From NCBI GenBank assembly GCA_963921195.1, contig OY992539.1:211424035-211488034 (forward strand): DNA of 64,000 bases. Direction: 5' to 3'. Position 1 is the first letter of the stretch. Each line of letters begins with the position of its first letter. Positions 36,395-47,939 of this stretch are shown here, piece by piece. A program made the translations under genes and the position numbers. The notes beneath the pieces are model-generated. The model worked only from the letters and a program-made list of their open reading frames with translations, had not been told where the DNA came from and did no database searches. The DNA is from Pegoplata infirma. Its lineage: Eukaryota; Arthropoda; Insecta; Diptera; Anthomyiidae.

Positions 36395-39375
36395 TGACCG
36401 ATTATCCAAAATTTTCTATCGAAAATTTTATATCGATACTAAAATTTTTTATAGAAAATTATGTGTCGATAACAAAATTTTCTATAGAAAAGTATGTATC
36501 GATAACAAAATTTTCTATAAAAAAAAATTATGTATCGATAGCAAAATTTTCTATAGAATATTATATATCGATAACAAAATTTTCTGTAGAACAATGTATA
36601 TCGATAATAAAATTTTCTATAGAAATTTATGTATCGATAACAAAAATTTCTAAAGAAAATTATATATCGATACAAAATTTTCTATAGAAAATTATGTATT
36701 TCTATAGAATTTCTATAGAAAATTATGTATCGATAACAAAATTTCTATAGAAAATTATAAATCGATACTAAAATTTTCTATAGAAAATTATGTATCGATA
36801 CTAAAATTTTTTCTAGAAAATTATGTATCGATACTAAAATTTTCTATGGAATATTATGTATCGTTACCAAAATTTTCTATAGAAAATAATGTATCGATAG
36901 CCATTCTATAGAAAATTACCTAACGATAACAAAATTTTCTATAAAAAATTATGTATCGATAACAAAATTTTCTATAGAAAATAATATATGTCGATAGGAA
37001 TTCTATAGATAATTATGTATCGATAACAAAAATTTCTGTAGAAAATTATAAATCGATAACAAAATTTTCTATAGCAAATTATGTATCGATAACAAAATTT
37101 TCTATAGAAAATTATGTATCGATAACAACATTTTCTATAGAAAATTATGTATCGATAACAAAATTTTCTATAGAAAACTATGTATCGATATGAAAATTTT
37201 CTACAGAAAATTATGTATCGATAACAAAATTATACATCGATACTTAAATTTTCTTTAAAAAATAATGTATCGATACATTAATTTTGTATATTGAAAATTA
37301 TGTATCGATAAAAAAAATTTCTATAGAAAATTATGTATCGATAACATAATTTTTTTATAGAAAGTATGTATTTTCTATATCGGTAACAAAATTTGCTTTA
37401 TAAAATTAGTTATCAATAGCACAATTTTATACAAAATTAGTAATCGATAACAACGTTTTTTACAAAATCCAGTCATCGATAACAACGTTTTTTACAAAAT
37501 CGATATCAAAATTTTGTAACAAATGTTCAAGAAAATTTTAGTATCGATTACTAATATTATAGAAATTTTTGGTAACGATAATTTATGTTATAGAAAATGT
37601 TATCGATAACTACATTTAGAGACTTTTGTTATCGATAACTAATTTTATAGAAATTCGTTATCGATAACTTTATTTATAATTAATTCATTATCGATAACAA
37701 AATTTTCTATAAAAATAGTTATCAAATTAGTTATAGATGACAAAATTTTTATATAAAATTCATTATAGATAACAAAATTTTGTATAAAAAAAGTTATCGA
37801 TAACTTACAGTATTTACTATAACTTATTTTATAGAAATACATTATCGATAACAAAATTTTGTATAAAAAGGACGAAAAAAAAATTCTATAAAACTAGTTA
37901 TCGATAACAAAACTTTTGATATTTTAAGTAATCGGTTAAAAAATTGTCCGTAAAATTAGTTATAGATAACCAAATTTTCTTTAAAATTAGTTATCGATAG
38001 CAAAATTTTATATAAAATTCATTATCGATGACAAATTGTCTATAAAAATAGTTATCGATAACAACTTTCTATAAAATTAGTTATAAATAAATACTGTAAG
38101 TTATCGTTAACTAATTTTATAGAAAATTTTGTTATCGATAACTAGATTTATAGAAAATTTTGTTATCGGTAACTAGCTTTATAGAAAATACTGTTATCGA
38201 AACTAGATTAATAGAAAATTTTGTTATCGGTTACTAATTTTTTACAAACTCGTTATCGATAACTATTTTCATAGATTTTTTTTTTATTGAGAATGAATTT
38301 TACAAAATTTTATAATCGATAACTAAAATTCGTTGATAACTATTTTTGGTATAGAAAATTTTATTATCGATAACGAATTTTAAATAAAATTAGTTATCGA
38401 TATCAAAATTTATATAAAATTCATGGAAAACTTTGTTATCGATAATTATATTTGTAGAAAATTTTGTTATCGATGACTAATTTTGAAAATGTTGGTATCG
38501 ATAATGAATTTTATATAAAATTTTGTTACCGATAGCTAATTTTATAGAACATTTTGCTGTTGATAACTAATGTTCTAGAAAATTTCGATATCAATTGATA
38601 ATATTATAGAAAATGTTGGCATCGATAACTATTTTTATAGAATATATTGTTATCGATAACAAGATTTATAGAAAATTTTGTTATCGATAGCTAGTTTCAT
38701 AAAAACTCTTTATCGATAACTATTTTTTTTAGAAAACTTTGTTATCGATTACTAGATTAACTAAAAAAATTGTTATCGATAACCTATTTTATAGACATTT
38801 TTTGACGATAACTATTTTTCCGATTCGTTATCGATAACAAAATTTTCTATACCAAAAATAGTTATCGTGATAACTATTTTTGAAAATTTAGTTATCGATA
38901 ACGAATTTTACATACCGGCAAAATAGTTATCGACAAAAAATGTCTATAAAATAAGTTATCGATAACAATTTTTTTTAATAATCTAGTCGATATCGATAGC
39001 AACTTTTTCTAAAAAAAATAGTTATCGTTATCGATTACAAAATTTTTTATAAAATAGTTATTGATTACGAATTTCTATAAAATTAGTTTTAAATAACAAA
39101 ACTTTCTATAAAATTCCAAAATTTTCTATAAAATAGTTATCGATAATGAGTTTTTATAAAACTAGCTATCGATAACAAAATTTTCTATAAATCTAGTTAT
39201 CGATAACAATATTTTCTATAAAATTAGTTATCGTTACCAAAGTTTTCTATAATATTAGTAATCGTTATCAAAATTTTCTAGAACATTGGTTATCGATAGC
39301 AAAATTTTTTTGTAAAATTAGTTATCTAGTTATCTAATCTGCCAGTCAGAAAATTAGTTATCGATAACAATCTAA
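36395..39375. repeat. TATCGATA / TTTTCTATAGAAAA array
   Basis: The unit of about 33-35 bp is TTATGTATCGATAACAAAA joined to TTTTCTATAGAAAA. Dozens of TATCGATA dyads are present. From about 37.5 kb the spacing loosens and units read in both directions (GTTATCGATAACTA...TTTTATAGAAAATTTT). The ORFs at 36394-36687 (plus) and 36439-36675 (minus) are translations of the repeat. A second array of the same kind is at 47940-49000. Confidence 0.85.
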
Positions 39376-40180
39376 AATAAAAAAAATAAAAAGAAATCTC
39401 TTAGGTTTCCTTCCCCTTTAACACACAAATAAAAATATCTTTATAAATTAATTTCCGAACCCACAAAAACTGCAATTGAAATAAATTTTCATAAAAATTC
39501 TCCAGCATCTATGAGCACACATCAGCCCAAAAAAAAAAAAACATCAGAAATCCAGTTGTTAAGCAACAAATAACTACAAACAAGTGAAAAAAATAAGAAA
39601 AAACATGTTTGCCAGCCAGATTATCATTATGATTTCATACTGTTTTCTTTATGCCCCAAACAAAAAATTTTTCATTTCATTATTTTTTCCAAATGTGTCG
39701 TTTGGTGTGAAAATGATTACAAATCCTCCTTAAATAAAAATACAAACATATTTTTACAAACTACAAGGAGAGGAACATCATGAAATATTATGTTAGTTTA
39801 ACATTTTTCATACGATTTTTGTGGATTTTTATATTTTTTTATTAAACACGTTAAAACGCATTAAATTTAAGAGGTGGAGGGACGGGAAAGACATACAGAC
39901 AACCAGAAAGGCATACAATTTAGAGATGTTTAAAGATAGTAATAAGAGAAGTTATATGAATGTGTATATATCCTGATATTGTTTATGAATTGATAATGAA
40001 ATAAATTTTTCGTTTTGTCTACATTAATTTCTTTAAAAAAAACTTGATCTTGTTGTGACTGTGACAGAGATCTCTGGGTATAAGTTGCAGCACTGTGGTG
40101 CGGGCACAGTGATTTAGAAACTGTTGAGTGTGATACAAATGGGAAATTTCTTACAGCAGTATTTTGTGAAAAACACATTA
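39376..40180. other. AT-rich stretch, no supported gene
   Basis: Nothing recognisable. The minus-strand ORF at 39930-40178 has no domain. Confidence 0.5.
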
Positions 40181-41189
40181 TAGTACTTTTTCCAGAATGT
40201 TTTTTTCACCGAAGGATATTTCCATATTTCAATTTTCTAGAACCTTTGATTGAGGAAACATAAAAAGTACCAAAAGTACACTTTTTACCCTTTTACTAAG
40301 AAACGGAATCTCTAAAAAGTACTTTTTCCAAATTTGAAGTATGCATAAAAAGTATCAAAAGTACACTCTTTACTCCTTTAGAAACGGAATTTCCAAAAAG
40401 TACTTTTTTCAGAAGGCTTTTTTTACTTCAGGATCATACATTAAAAATTGAAAGTTTCTAGAACCATTATTTAAAAAGGTACCAAAGAACACAAGTTTAC
40501 GCTTTTTTTACACTTTAAACAAGGAAATTTCAAAAGTACTTTTTTCAGAATATTTTTTTTTTCATCATAGGACCCTACATTCCAAATTTTAAGTATCTAG
40601 GATCATTATTTCAGAATTTATAAAAAGTACCAAACTTTTTACACCCTTTACCCCCTTAGAAACGGAATTTCCAAAAAGTACTTTTCCAGAAAGTTTTTGT
40701 TTTTTACAATTTTGAAGTTTCTAGGACCATTATTAAACAAAAAAAAAATACCAAAGAACACAATTTTACACCTTTTTTACACTTTAGAAACGGAATTTTC
40801 AGAAGAACTTTTTCCAGAATGTTTTTTTTTACCAAAGGATCCTACATTTCAAATTGTAAGTGTATAGAATTTATAAAAAGTACCAAAAGTATACTTTTTT
40901 ACCCCTTCTACCCTCCTTAAAAACGGAATTTCCAGAAAGTACTTTTTCCATGTTGTTTTTTTTAAAGGATCCTATGTTTCAAATTTCAAGTTTCTAGGAC
41001 CATTATTTCAAGAACTATAAAAAGTACCAAAAGTACGCTTTCTTAACTCTTATTCACCCCAAGCAACGGATTTTTTCCATTTTAAAAACGGAATTTTCAA
41101 AAGTACTTTTTTCGGAATGGTTTTTTTCACCAAAGGATCCAAAGGATTATTTCAGGATTTATAAAAAGTACCAAAAGTACAGTTTTTTA

Positions 41190-41271
41190 TGGTACAATGG
41201 ACTATTTTAAGTCTGAGCGCCATGGACTCGCCTAGCTTTCTTTCAAGGCTTGTACAACCCACCCTCAACTC
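41190..41271 (+). mobile_element. Short retro-insertion with 11 bp duplication
   Basis: An 82 bp segment (TGGTACAATGGACTATTTTA ... CCACCCTCAACTC) is flanked by ACAGTTTTTTA at 41179-41189 and 41272-41282. The GGTACAATGGAC start resembles LINE 3' ends of the LOA/jockey type, so a 5'-truncated LINE end is likely. There is no poly(A) tail, so a short RNA is also possible. Confidence 0.55.
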
Positions 41272-41690
41272 ACAGTTTTTTACCCTTCATTCCCTTACCT
41301 TAAAAACGGAATTTCCAAAAAATACTTTTTTGAGAATGTTTTTTTGAAGGATCATACATTCCAAGTTTCAAATTTCAAGGACCATTATTTCAGGAACTTT
41401 AAAAAGTACCAAAAGTACACTTTTTACCCCTTATTCACCACAAGAAACAGAATTTCTAAGAAATATAAAAAGTACCAAAAGCAGACTTTGTACCCCATTT
41501 ACCTTAGAAACGGAATTTTCAAAAAGGACTTTTTCCAGAATGTTTTTTTTTCACCGAAGGATCCTACATTCCAAATTTTAACCTTTTAGAACCATTATTT
41601 CAAGAACTGTTAAAAGTATCAAAAGTGCACTTTCCCCTCTTTTCCCTCTAAGAAACGGAATTTCCGAAAAGTAATTTCGTTAGAATGTTT

Positions 41691-42500
41691 TTGTACCCAA
41701 CACCACTTTGTGGTACATGGTATAATGAGTTAGTGCTGATGTTTTTAACTACCCAAAATATTGGTCCTAGACCTACCTTTAAGCATACCGATCGACTCAG
41801 AATTACTTTTTGAGTCGATTTAGCGATGTCCGCCCGTCCGTCTGTCCATCTATCGGTTTGAGGACGATAGGGATCGCAATTTTTAATCAATTGACTTGGA
41901 ATTTGAAACTTAGGTATCTTTTGGCCCAAGGACGAATCTTATTGAAATTGGAAAAATCGGTCCATGTTAAGACCTAGCCCCCATACAAACTCCCCTTTTG
42001 GATTAGGCTTAAATGACTCTAATAACCGTATTATAATAAATATCGCTTTAAAATTTAACAGATAATCAAATTTTGTATGCACGAATCATCATTCCAAATT
42101 TCAAAGAAGTCCTTCTGGTAGTCCCCACACAAACCTCCCTCCCGGTATTCACATATTTCCCTCAAAATTCATAAAAATGGAAATATTTGATTAAAATTTT
42201 ATTTTTAGGTGTTAAACGTGTACTTTAGTAACCTAATCGAATCGGAATATAATTGGATCATTTTTGGACTTAGTCCCCCATATAAAAATTTCGACCGATA
42301 TTCATTTAAATCGGTCTATTGGCAAAAAAATAAGCCAATTCCACTAAAATTTGATCTGTTTGTATTTTCTATTCTAAATAAAGATCTAAGAAAAGATAGA
42401 TCCAATCGGTCCATGTTTGGACTTGGGACCCATTTTTCGGAAAACACTGGTATAGGGTGTCATATGGTCGGTCTTGACTGACTATAACTTCCTTACTTGT
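41691..42500 (+). mobile_element. Dispersed-repeat family B, copy 3
   Basis: Inverse orientation to 16673-17470: from GTACCCAACACCACTTTGTG through GTCCGCCCGTCCGTCTGTCC to GACCGACCATATG-complement sequences and TTCCTTACTTGT. It holds the uninterrupted CTTAGTCCCCCATATAA site (near 42270), a second empty site for the MITE at 20652. Confidence 0.7.
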
Positions 42501-42600
42501 TTTTTTTTACTGAAGGATCCTACATTCAAAATTTTGGGACCATTTTTTCAGGAAATATTAAAAATATCAAAAGTACACTTTTACCCTCCTTGGAAACGGA

Positions 42601-43060
42601 ATAATTACACGACTATACAAAACTCAATTTTTTTTGCACAACCTTCTGGGGTGCATTTTCTAAAGTATTTTTGCTTCCTAAACACGAATCTGTCATCAGA
42701 AAAGATCAATTCGCCTTCTTCTGGTATCCTTGATCGCATAGAATCCGGATTTCTTGCAAAAGTTAGGTAATTTGTCAGATTCCATTGTTAAGACTATTTA
42801 GTAAATATAAAAATTCTATACTTGCATATTGAATTTAAATGACAAATCGCAAATGTTTAAACAAAAATATTTATATATATTCAATTCTGCACTCATTGAG
42901 AATTATAAGAAGAATATTGTACCTTCTCTTAGTTTGATCACGACTGTCAAACAACCAACAAAAAACTATTAAAACAGATTTACATATGAAGTCTTGCAAA
43001 AATGACCAACATAAATAAACTAATATTTGAATTTTTATTTCGACGTTTTGTTAAATTTTG
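42601..43060. other. No supported gene
   Basis: One frame (to 42770, plus) is less AT-biased and ends at AG|GTAATT, a possible splice donor. I recognise no domain and do not call an exon. Confidence 0.3.
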
Positions 43061-43065
43061 TAAAT

Positions 43066-43402
43066 ATAGACGAGCTCGAGGTCTAGATTTTATTTAAATA
43101 TTTTTTTTATTTATTTTCAATATTTCGGTTTTATTTGAAAACCACATCAGGGGGAATATTTAATGTTTATCACAAAAAACTTAAAAATTATTGTTCTGCT
43201 ATCTTCATCGTCAGACGATGGAGACAGCAGAACACTAATTTTTAAGTTGTTTTGTGATAAACAGTAAATACTCCCCCTGATGATGGTTTTTAAAAAATAT
43301 TAAATACTTCCCCTGATGATGGTTTTCAAAGAAAATCGAAATATTGGAAATAAATATAAAATATTTAAATAAAACCTAGACTTCGAGCTCGACTATATTA
43401 AC
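43066..43402. mobile_element. Hairpin element with CTGATGATGG...GAAA motifs
   Basis: Inverted arms run from GACGAGCTCGAGGTCTAGAT to ACCTAGACTTCGAGCTCG, with a central dyad CATCGTCAGACGATG near 43210. CTGATGATGG occurs twice on the right arm (43277, 43313) and CTGATGTGG on the inverse of the left arm. Two of these are followed by a 6-7 bp stem and GAAA. The arrangement recalls the hammerhead-like motif found in ends of Penelope-like elements, but one extra base separates CTGATGA from the stem. Confidence 0.4.
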
Positions 43403-45095
43403 TAAATACAACATAATTAAATTTGAAACAAAAAACTAATTTTCTTGAAAATTATTTTATGAGAATATCAATATAAATTTTTTTTAGTCTTTCGAAATAT
43501 TCTCAAAACTCTTCTCCACTTTCCTCTCATCTAAAAACCACAGTGCATTATTTTGTTTCCAACGATTTCCCGTTGTTGCATTGAATTGTCTCATGTTACA
43601 TGAGAAATTGTCATTTATTTTGTTTTGGGTTTTATTTTATTATTTTTATTTATTTTTTTTCTTGAATCCCATACAGATGACAAAAATTATTATTAATTTG
43701 AAAAAGAAGAAAAATATGTCTTGGAAAAAAAAAAATTATTGGAATTTATTTTTTGTTTACTACGTGTGTGGGTAATAGGGGTGGGATAGTGCACGAGTTT
43801 TCGATTTCGACACGCTAGAACCGCTTATTTTGTGAGGTTCGTAAAAAAAATGCATGGGCCAAAAAATGGGGCAGATCGGATAGGATCTAGGGGTCGCTCA
43901 TCGGGGTCAAAGTTGGGCGTAGAGGGGAAAAAATCCACAAAAAGGCCCAAAACTCCCCTGGTTTTGCTCCTAGAGGGGTCAAATATGAGACCGGCCCCCA
44001 TTATTTTTTCCCCCTGAACACTTTTGCCAAACATACCTAAGCCCTATCTCCAATCCCTAAGGGGGGTCCCATACAAAGGTTCAATTTTTAAAAAATCTTG
44101 CTCCTACCGCTCTAGCTGTCCTAGAAGTCACCCTAGAGGAATCAAATGTATGACCGACCCCCAATATTTTTTCAACCCCAACATTTTCTTAGAACATACC
44201 TACCCCGTATCTTCAATCCTTAGGGTGGTCCCCATACATTTTTTTTTATTTTTTCTTAAATTGTCATATTAAATCAGCTCCTACCGGTCCAATGGTGCCT
44301 CCTAGAGGGGTCATTATCAAGACCAACCCCCATTAATTTTTAGCCCCCAACACTTCTTCTGAACATACCAATTCCATATCTCCAATTCCTAAGGGGTCTC
44401 CCACACAAAATGACATTTTTGTAAAACTTGCTCTCACCGCTCTAATTATCGCAGGGGTGACCCTAGAGAAGTTAAATGTGTGACCGACCCCCAATATTTT
44501 TTCAGCCCCAACATTTTCCCCAAACAAACCTACCCTCTATTTTAAAGCCTTAAGGGTGTCCCCACACATTTTTTTTATTTTTTAATTTTTTTTTATAAAA
44601 TCTGCGTCTACCGCTCCCATTCTGCCTTTTAGGAACGGTAAATGCAGATTGACCCCCATTAATTTTTGCCCCCTACATTTTTTCTGAACATACCTACGCC
44701 GTATTTCCACTTTGTAGGGGTGCTCCCCTGGGGAAAACTAAATTAGTAATGTATGTAGAGAAGTCAAATGTATGACCTGCCAATATATTTTTTTAGCCAA
44801 AACATTTTCTTCAAACATACCTACCCTCTATCTTCAAGGTGTTACCCCACAATTTTTTTATTTATTTTATCGAGAAATCCAAGGTCTTTAATTTGTAATT
44901 TAATAGTAACTTTTGTTAAGCGTAAAAAATATTTTTTTTAACTTGAAAATAATAAAATATAACTATAAATCAAATTAATTTATTTTTATCGTGTGATGGA
45001 TATTGTTTCCGATTTTCGGCCACGACCTGAAGCAAAACTATTTTTTCCTCCTCGTTACGGCACAACACGTTGTTATAGTCTTCTATTAATTTTAC

Positions 45096-45609
45096 TAGAG
45101 TCCGACCGAAACCAGTTTTTCGAGGCCGAACCGAAACCGAACCGAATATTCGGCCAAAAAGAGATATTCGGCCGAAACCGAACCGAAACCGAAACTTAAA
45201 AAAAAATTACCACCTGGCATGAATAAAATCATTAAAAAAATTTTAAGATAAATATACAGGACTTAATGTTTTGAAACCAAAGGAATTGTTGTATTTATTT
45301 AAAAAAATATATTTTTTAAAAAACTTACAAAAAAAAAAAATAAATTTCATATGTGGATTGAGAGAAAAAAAATATTTGAACGGTAACAGTATTACAGTTA
45401 TTGGACAACCTTACTTCTTTTTGTTCAAGTGAACTAAATCAAGTAGAATGAAACACGAAATTAAAAAAATTAGCGACTTTTCTTACAATACCAAAAAGTT
45501 TCGGTTTCGGCTAATATTCGGCCAAAATTTTGCCGAATACCGAATAGAGGCCGAAACCCCATTATTCGGCCGAAACCGAGACCGAAACCGAATATTCGGT
45601 CGGACTCTA
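45096..45609. mobile_element. TAGAGTCCGACC-ended MITE, 8 bp duplication
   Basis: The ends are TAGAGTCCGACCGAA and TTCGGTCGGACTCTA (exact), flanked by AATTTTAC at 45088-45095 and 45610-45617. Subterminal DNA repeats ATTCGGCCGAAACCGAA. It sits 3' of the broken gene, inside the larger hAT-like element, and so inserted later. Its two short ORFs (45448-45789 plus, 45483-45722 minus) are incidental. Confidence 0.87.
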
Positions 45610-45651
45610 AATTTTACGCCTCTTTCGGCAGCGGCGTTGACAACATGTAAT

Positions 45652-46672
45652 TTACGTAATAAATATTTGCAGCGCTCGCTGGTAGTCCTGACGATTTTCC
45701 CAAGTATTTGGATCGGAAACAATGAAATTTGTTGTTATTCCGAAGCGTGCAAAAAATTTTGGAGTCTCAGGTGTGACGTAGTGGCTTAAATCAGTTTTCA
45801 TGAGTTCTTGATTCACTTGTTTCGATGCCATGTTAATTCTTTTCACACCTTCGAATCCAACAACATGTACTGGAGGATTACAATCCTTGTTGCCACTGTC
45901 GCCGCTATCCTCTGAGGCATCTTCTTCCCCGATATCATCGTCTTCTTCTTCCTCGCTGTCTTCGTTAGACGATTCGTCCATCTCATCGTCAGATAACTCT
46001 TCCTCCAATTCCACTTTCTCTTCTTCAAATATACGAATTGCATTCGACATTTTTCGTTTTATTTCACAAGAGATATTCGGATCAAATAGTGCGAGAGCAA
46101 CAGCTTCGCCACTGAGATACCAGAGATGTCCACAGAATCTCTTGACCAATCGTTGCGACAGAATCTTATCAATTGAAGCATAATTGGCAATCGCTTTCAA
46201 AAAATTCAAATCATTATTTGGAGCTTCTATTGCTTTGGTAGCGCTAAACCAAGCTTTTACGTAAATTGTTATGATGAAAACGGTCACATCAAGAAGTGCA
46301 TTTAATTCTTTTTTGGCCAAACCTATATATTTTCGGAACAAAAACATTTTTAGGCAATATATGCCTTTTGCCATCCATCGAGCATGACTGATGGGTCCTG
46401 GTGGGCTAAAATGCTTATTAGGAATATTTTCGCCAAGGTATAATAAAACAATTTCAAGAAACTCCTTGTAGTCGTCTCTGGGTTGCTTTTCTTTTATTTG
46501 AGCCCAACAAAACAACTTGATGTCAGTTTGGACTTGAGCTGGTATGTTGCCTGCCACTTCCTCATCTTATATGCCAAGACTGTACGGTTTGTCTTTTATA
46601 TTTTCCCACTGCTCTTTAAAACGCGCAACATTAGCACTCCTGGTCCAGACGTTTTGCCGAATTTAGTTTCAA
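45652..46672 (-). pseudogene. Broken transposon-borne gene of unknown function
   Basis: On the minus strand a 300-codon frame is open from about 46557 to 45652, but it has no ATG at its start: the first codon offered is GTG, and an in-frame TAA lies six codons upstream. Beyond the stop, the same frame reads RFKEQWENIKDKPYSLGI, and another frame reads KFGKTSGPGV, so at least one frameshift and one stop have broken the 5' part. Visible features, numbered from the GTG: HARWMAKGIYCLK at 58-70, a hydrophobic helix near 90-100, HLWYLSGEAVALALFD at 144-159, and a strongly acidic, Ser-rich tract at 177-222. It resembles, from memory, unnamed proteins repeated in arthropod and cnidarian genomes. I see no DDE triad, BED finger or hAT dimerisation motif, so I assign no function. 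The position between kilobase inverted arms suggests it is cargo or part of the transposition machinery. Confidence 0.7.
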
Positions 46673-47661
46673 ACACTTAGTTTTCCCCAGGGGAGCACCC
46701 CTACAAAGTGGAAATAAGGCGTAGGTATGTTCAGAAAAAATGTAGGGGACAAAAATTAATGGGGGTCAGTCTGCATTTCCCGTCCCTAACAGGCACAGTG
46801 GGAACGGTAGGCGCAAATTTTATAAAAAAAAATTAAAAAAAAAAAAATTGTGTAGGGACACCCTTAAGGCTTAAAAATAGAGGGTAGGTTTGTTTGGGGA
46901 AAATGTTGGGGCTGAAAAAATATTGGGGGTCGGTCACACATTTAACTTCTCTAGGGTCACCCCTGCGATAGTTAGAGCGGTGGGAGCAAGATTTACAAAA
47001 ATGTCGTTTTGTGTGGGAGACCCCTTAGGAATTGGAGATATGGAATTGGTATGTTCAGAAGAAGTGTTGGGGGCTAAAAATTAATGGGGGTTGGTCTTTA
47101 TAATGACCCCTCTAGGAGGCACCATTGGACCGGTAGGGGCTGATTTAATATGACAATTTAAGAAAAAATAAAAAAAAATGTATGGGGACCACCCTAAGGA
47201 TTGAAGATAGGGGGTAGGTATGTTCTAAGAAAATGTTGGGGTTGAAAAAATATTGGGGGTCGGTCATACATTTGATTCCTCTAGGGTGACTTCTAGGACA
47301 GCTAGAGCGGTAGGAGCAAGATTTTTTAAAAATTGAACCTTTGTATGGGACCCCCCTTAGGGATTGGAGATAGGGCTTAGGTATGTTTGGCAAAAGTGTT
47401 CAGGGGGAAAAAATAATGGGGGCCGGTCTCATATTTGACTCCTCTAGGAGCAAAACCAGGGGAGTTTTGGGCCTTTTTGTGGATTTTTTCCCCTCTACGC
47501 CTAACTTTGACCCCGATGAGCGACCCCTAGATCCTATCCGACCTCCACCATTTTTTGGCTCATACACTTTTTTTACCAACCTCACAAAATGAGCGGTTCT
47601 AGCGCTTCCAAATATTGCTGCTTAAAATCTCACACAACACTATCCCACCCTTAGTGGGTAA

Positions 47662-47935
47662 TGATGATGACGATTCCGTTGTTCATTTTGTACAGATATT
47701 TGTCTGTATTAACTTCTTTGGAAAGGAGAGTTGTTTTTTTTAAATTACTAATGAAGATATTTTGTTTGAAGATAATATAAAAATTGTCAAGGGATTTATT
47801 GATTAATAATTTTTGATATTAGTTTTTTTTGGTACCCCGGGGAGACGTTAATTAAAAATGTTTTTTTTAAATATGTTTGTAATCAACAAAGGGAAAATGT
47901 ATTGGAAATTAAATTTTTTTATATAGGAAAATATA
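47662..47935. other. No supported gene
   Basis: AT-rich sequence between the hAT-like element and the next array. Confidence 0.4.
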
Positions 47936-47939
47936 TCTT

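Larger units (their letters stand above)
40181..42600 (-). repeat. Satellite of about 150 bp, reverse orientation
   Basis: The inverse of the 11.2-13.6 kb satellite: AGAAACGGAATTTCC, AAAAAGTACTTTTTCCAGAA, CCGAAGGATCCTACATTCC, TTTCTAGGACCATTATTTC, AAAAGTACCAAAAGTACAC. About ten units. A LINE-like fragment (41190-41271) and a family B copy (41691-42500) are inserted. Confidence 0.8.
43776..47653. mobile_element. hAT-like element with 1 kb inverted arms and a degraded gene
   Basis: The ends are TAGGGGTGGGATAGTG and CACTATCCCACCCTTA, with perfect 8 bp flanks GTGGGTAA at 43768-43775 and 47654-47661. Arms of about 0.95 kb (43776-44740 and 46690-47653) are near-identical inverse copies of a GC-richer sequence with repeated CCCCAACATTTTC and GACCGACCCCCAATATT blocks. 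The ORFs inside the arms come in mirrored pairs and are probably repeat-derived. The 1.9 kb centre holds a broken gene on the minus strand and a nested 514 bp MITE. The 8 bp duplication suggests hAT, though Zisupton-like or P-type elements also make 8 bp duplications. Confidence 0.82.

Noticed and set aside
36394..36687. ORF rich in repeated FSIEN-YVSI (plus) and its minus-strand partner
   Set aside because: Direct translation of the TATCGATA array; both strands are open for the same reason.
42474..42775. Possible exon ending in AG|GTAATT
   Set aside because: Less AT-biased frame and a donor-like end, but no recognisable domain, no matching acceptor and it begins inside repeat DNA.
43832..47592. 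Mirrored ORFs of 60-82 codons in the arms of the hAT-like element
   Set aside because: They occur as pairs in both inverted arms, partly on both strands, with no domain. More likely products of the GC-richer repeat.
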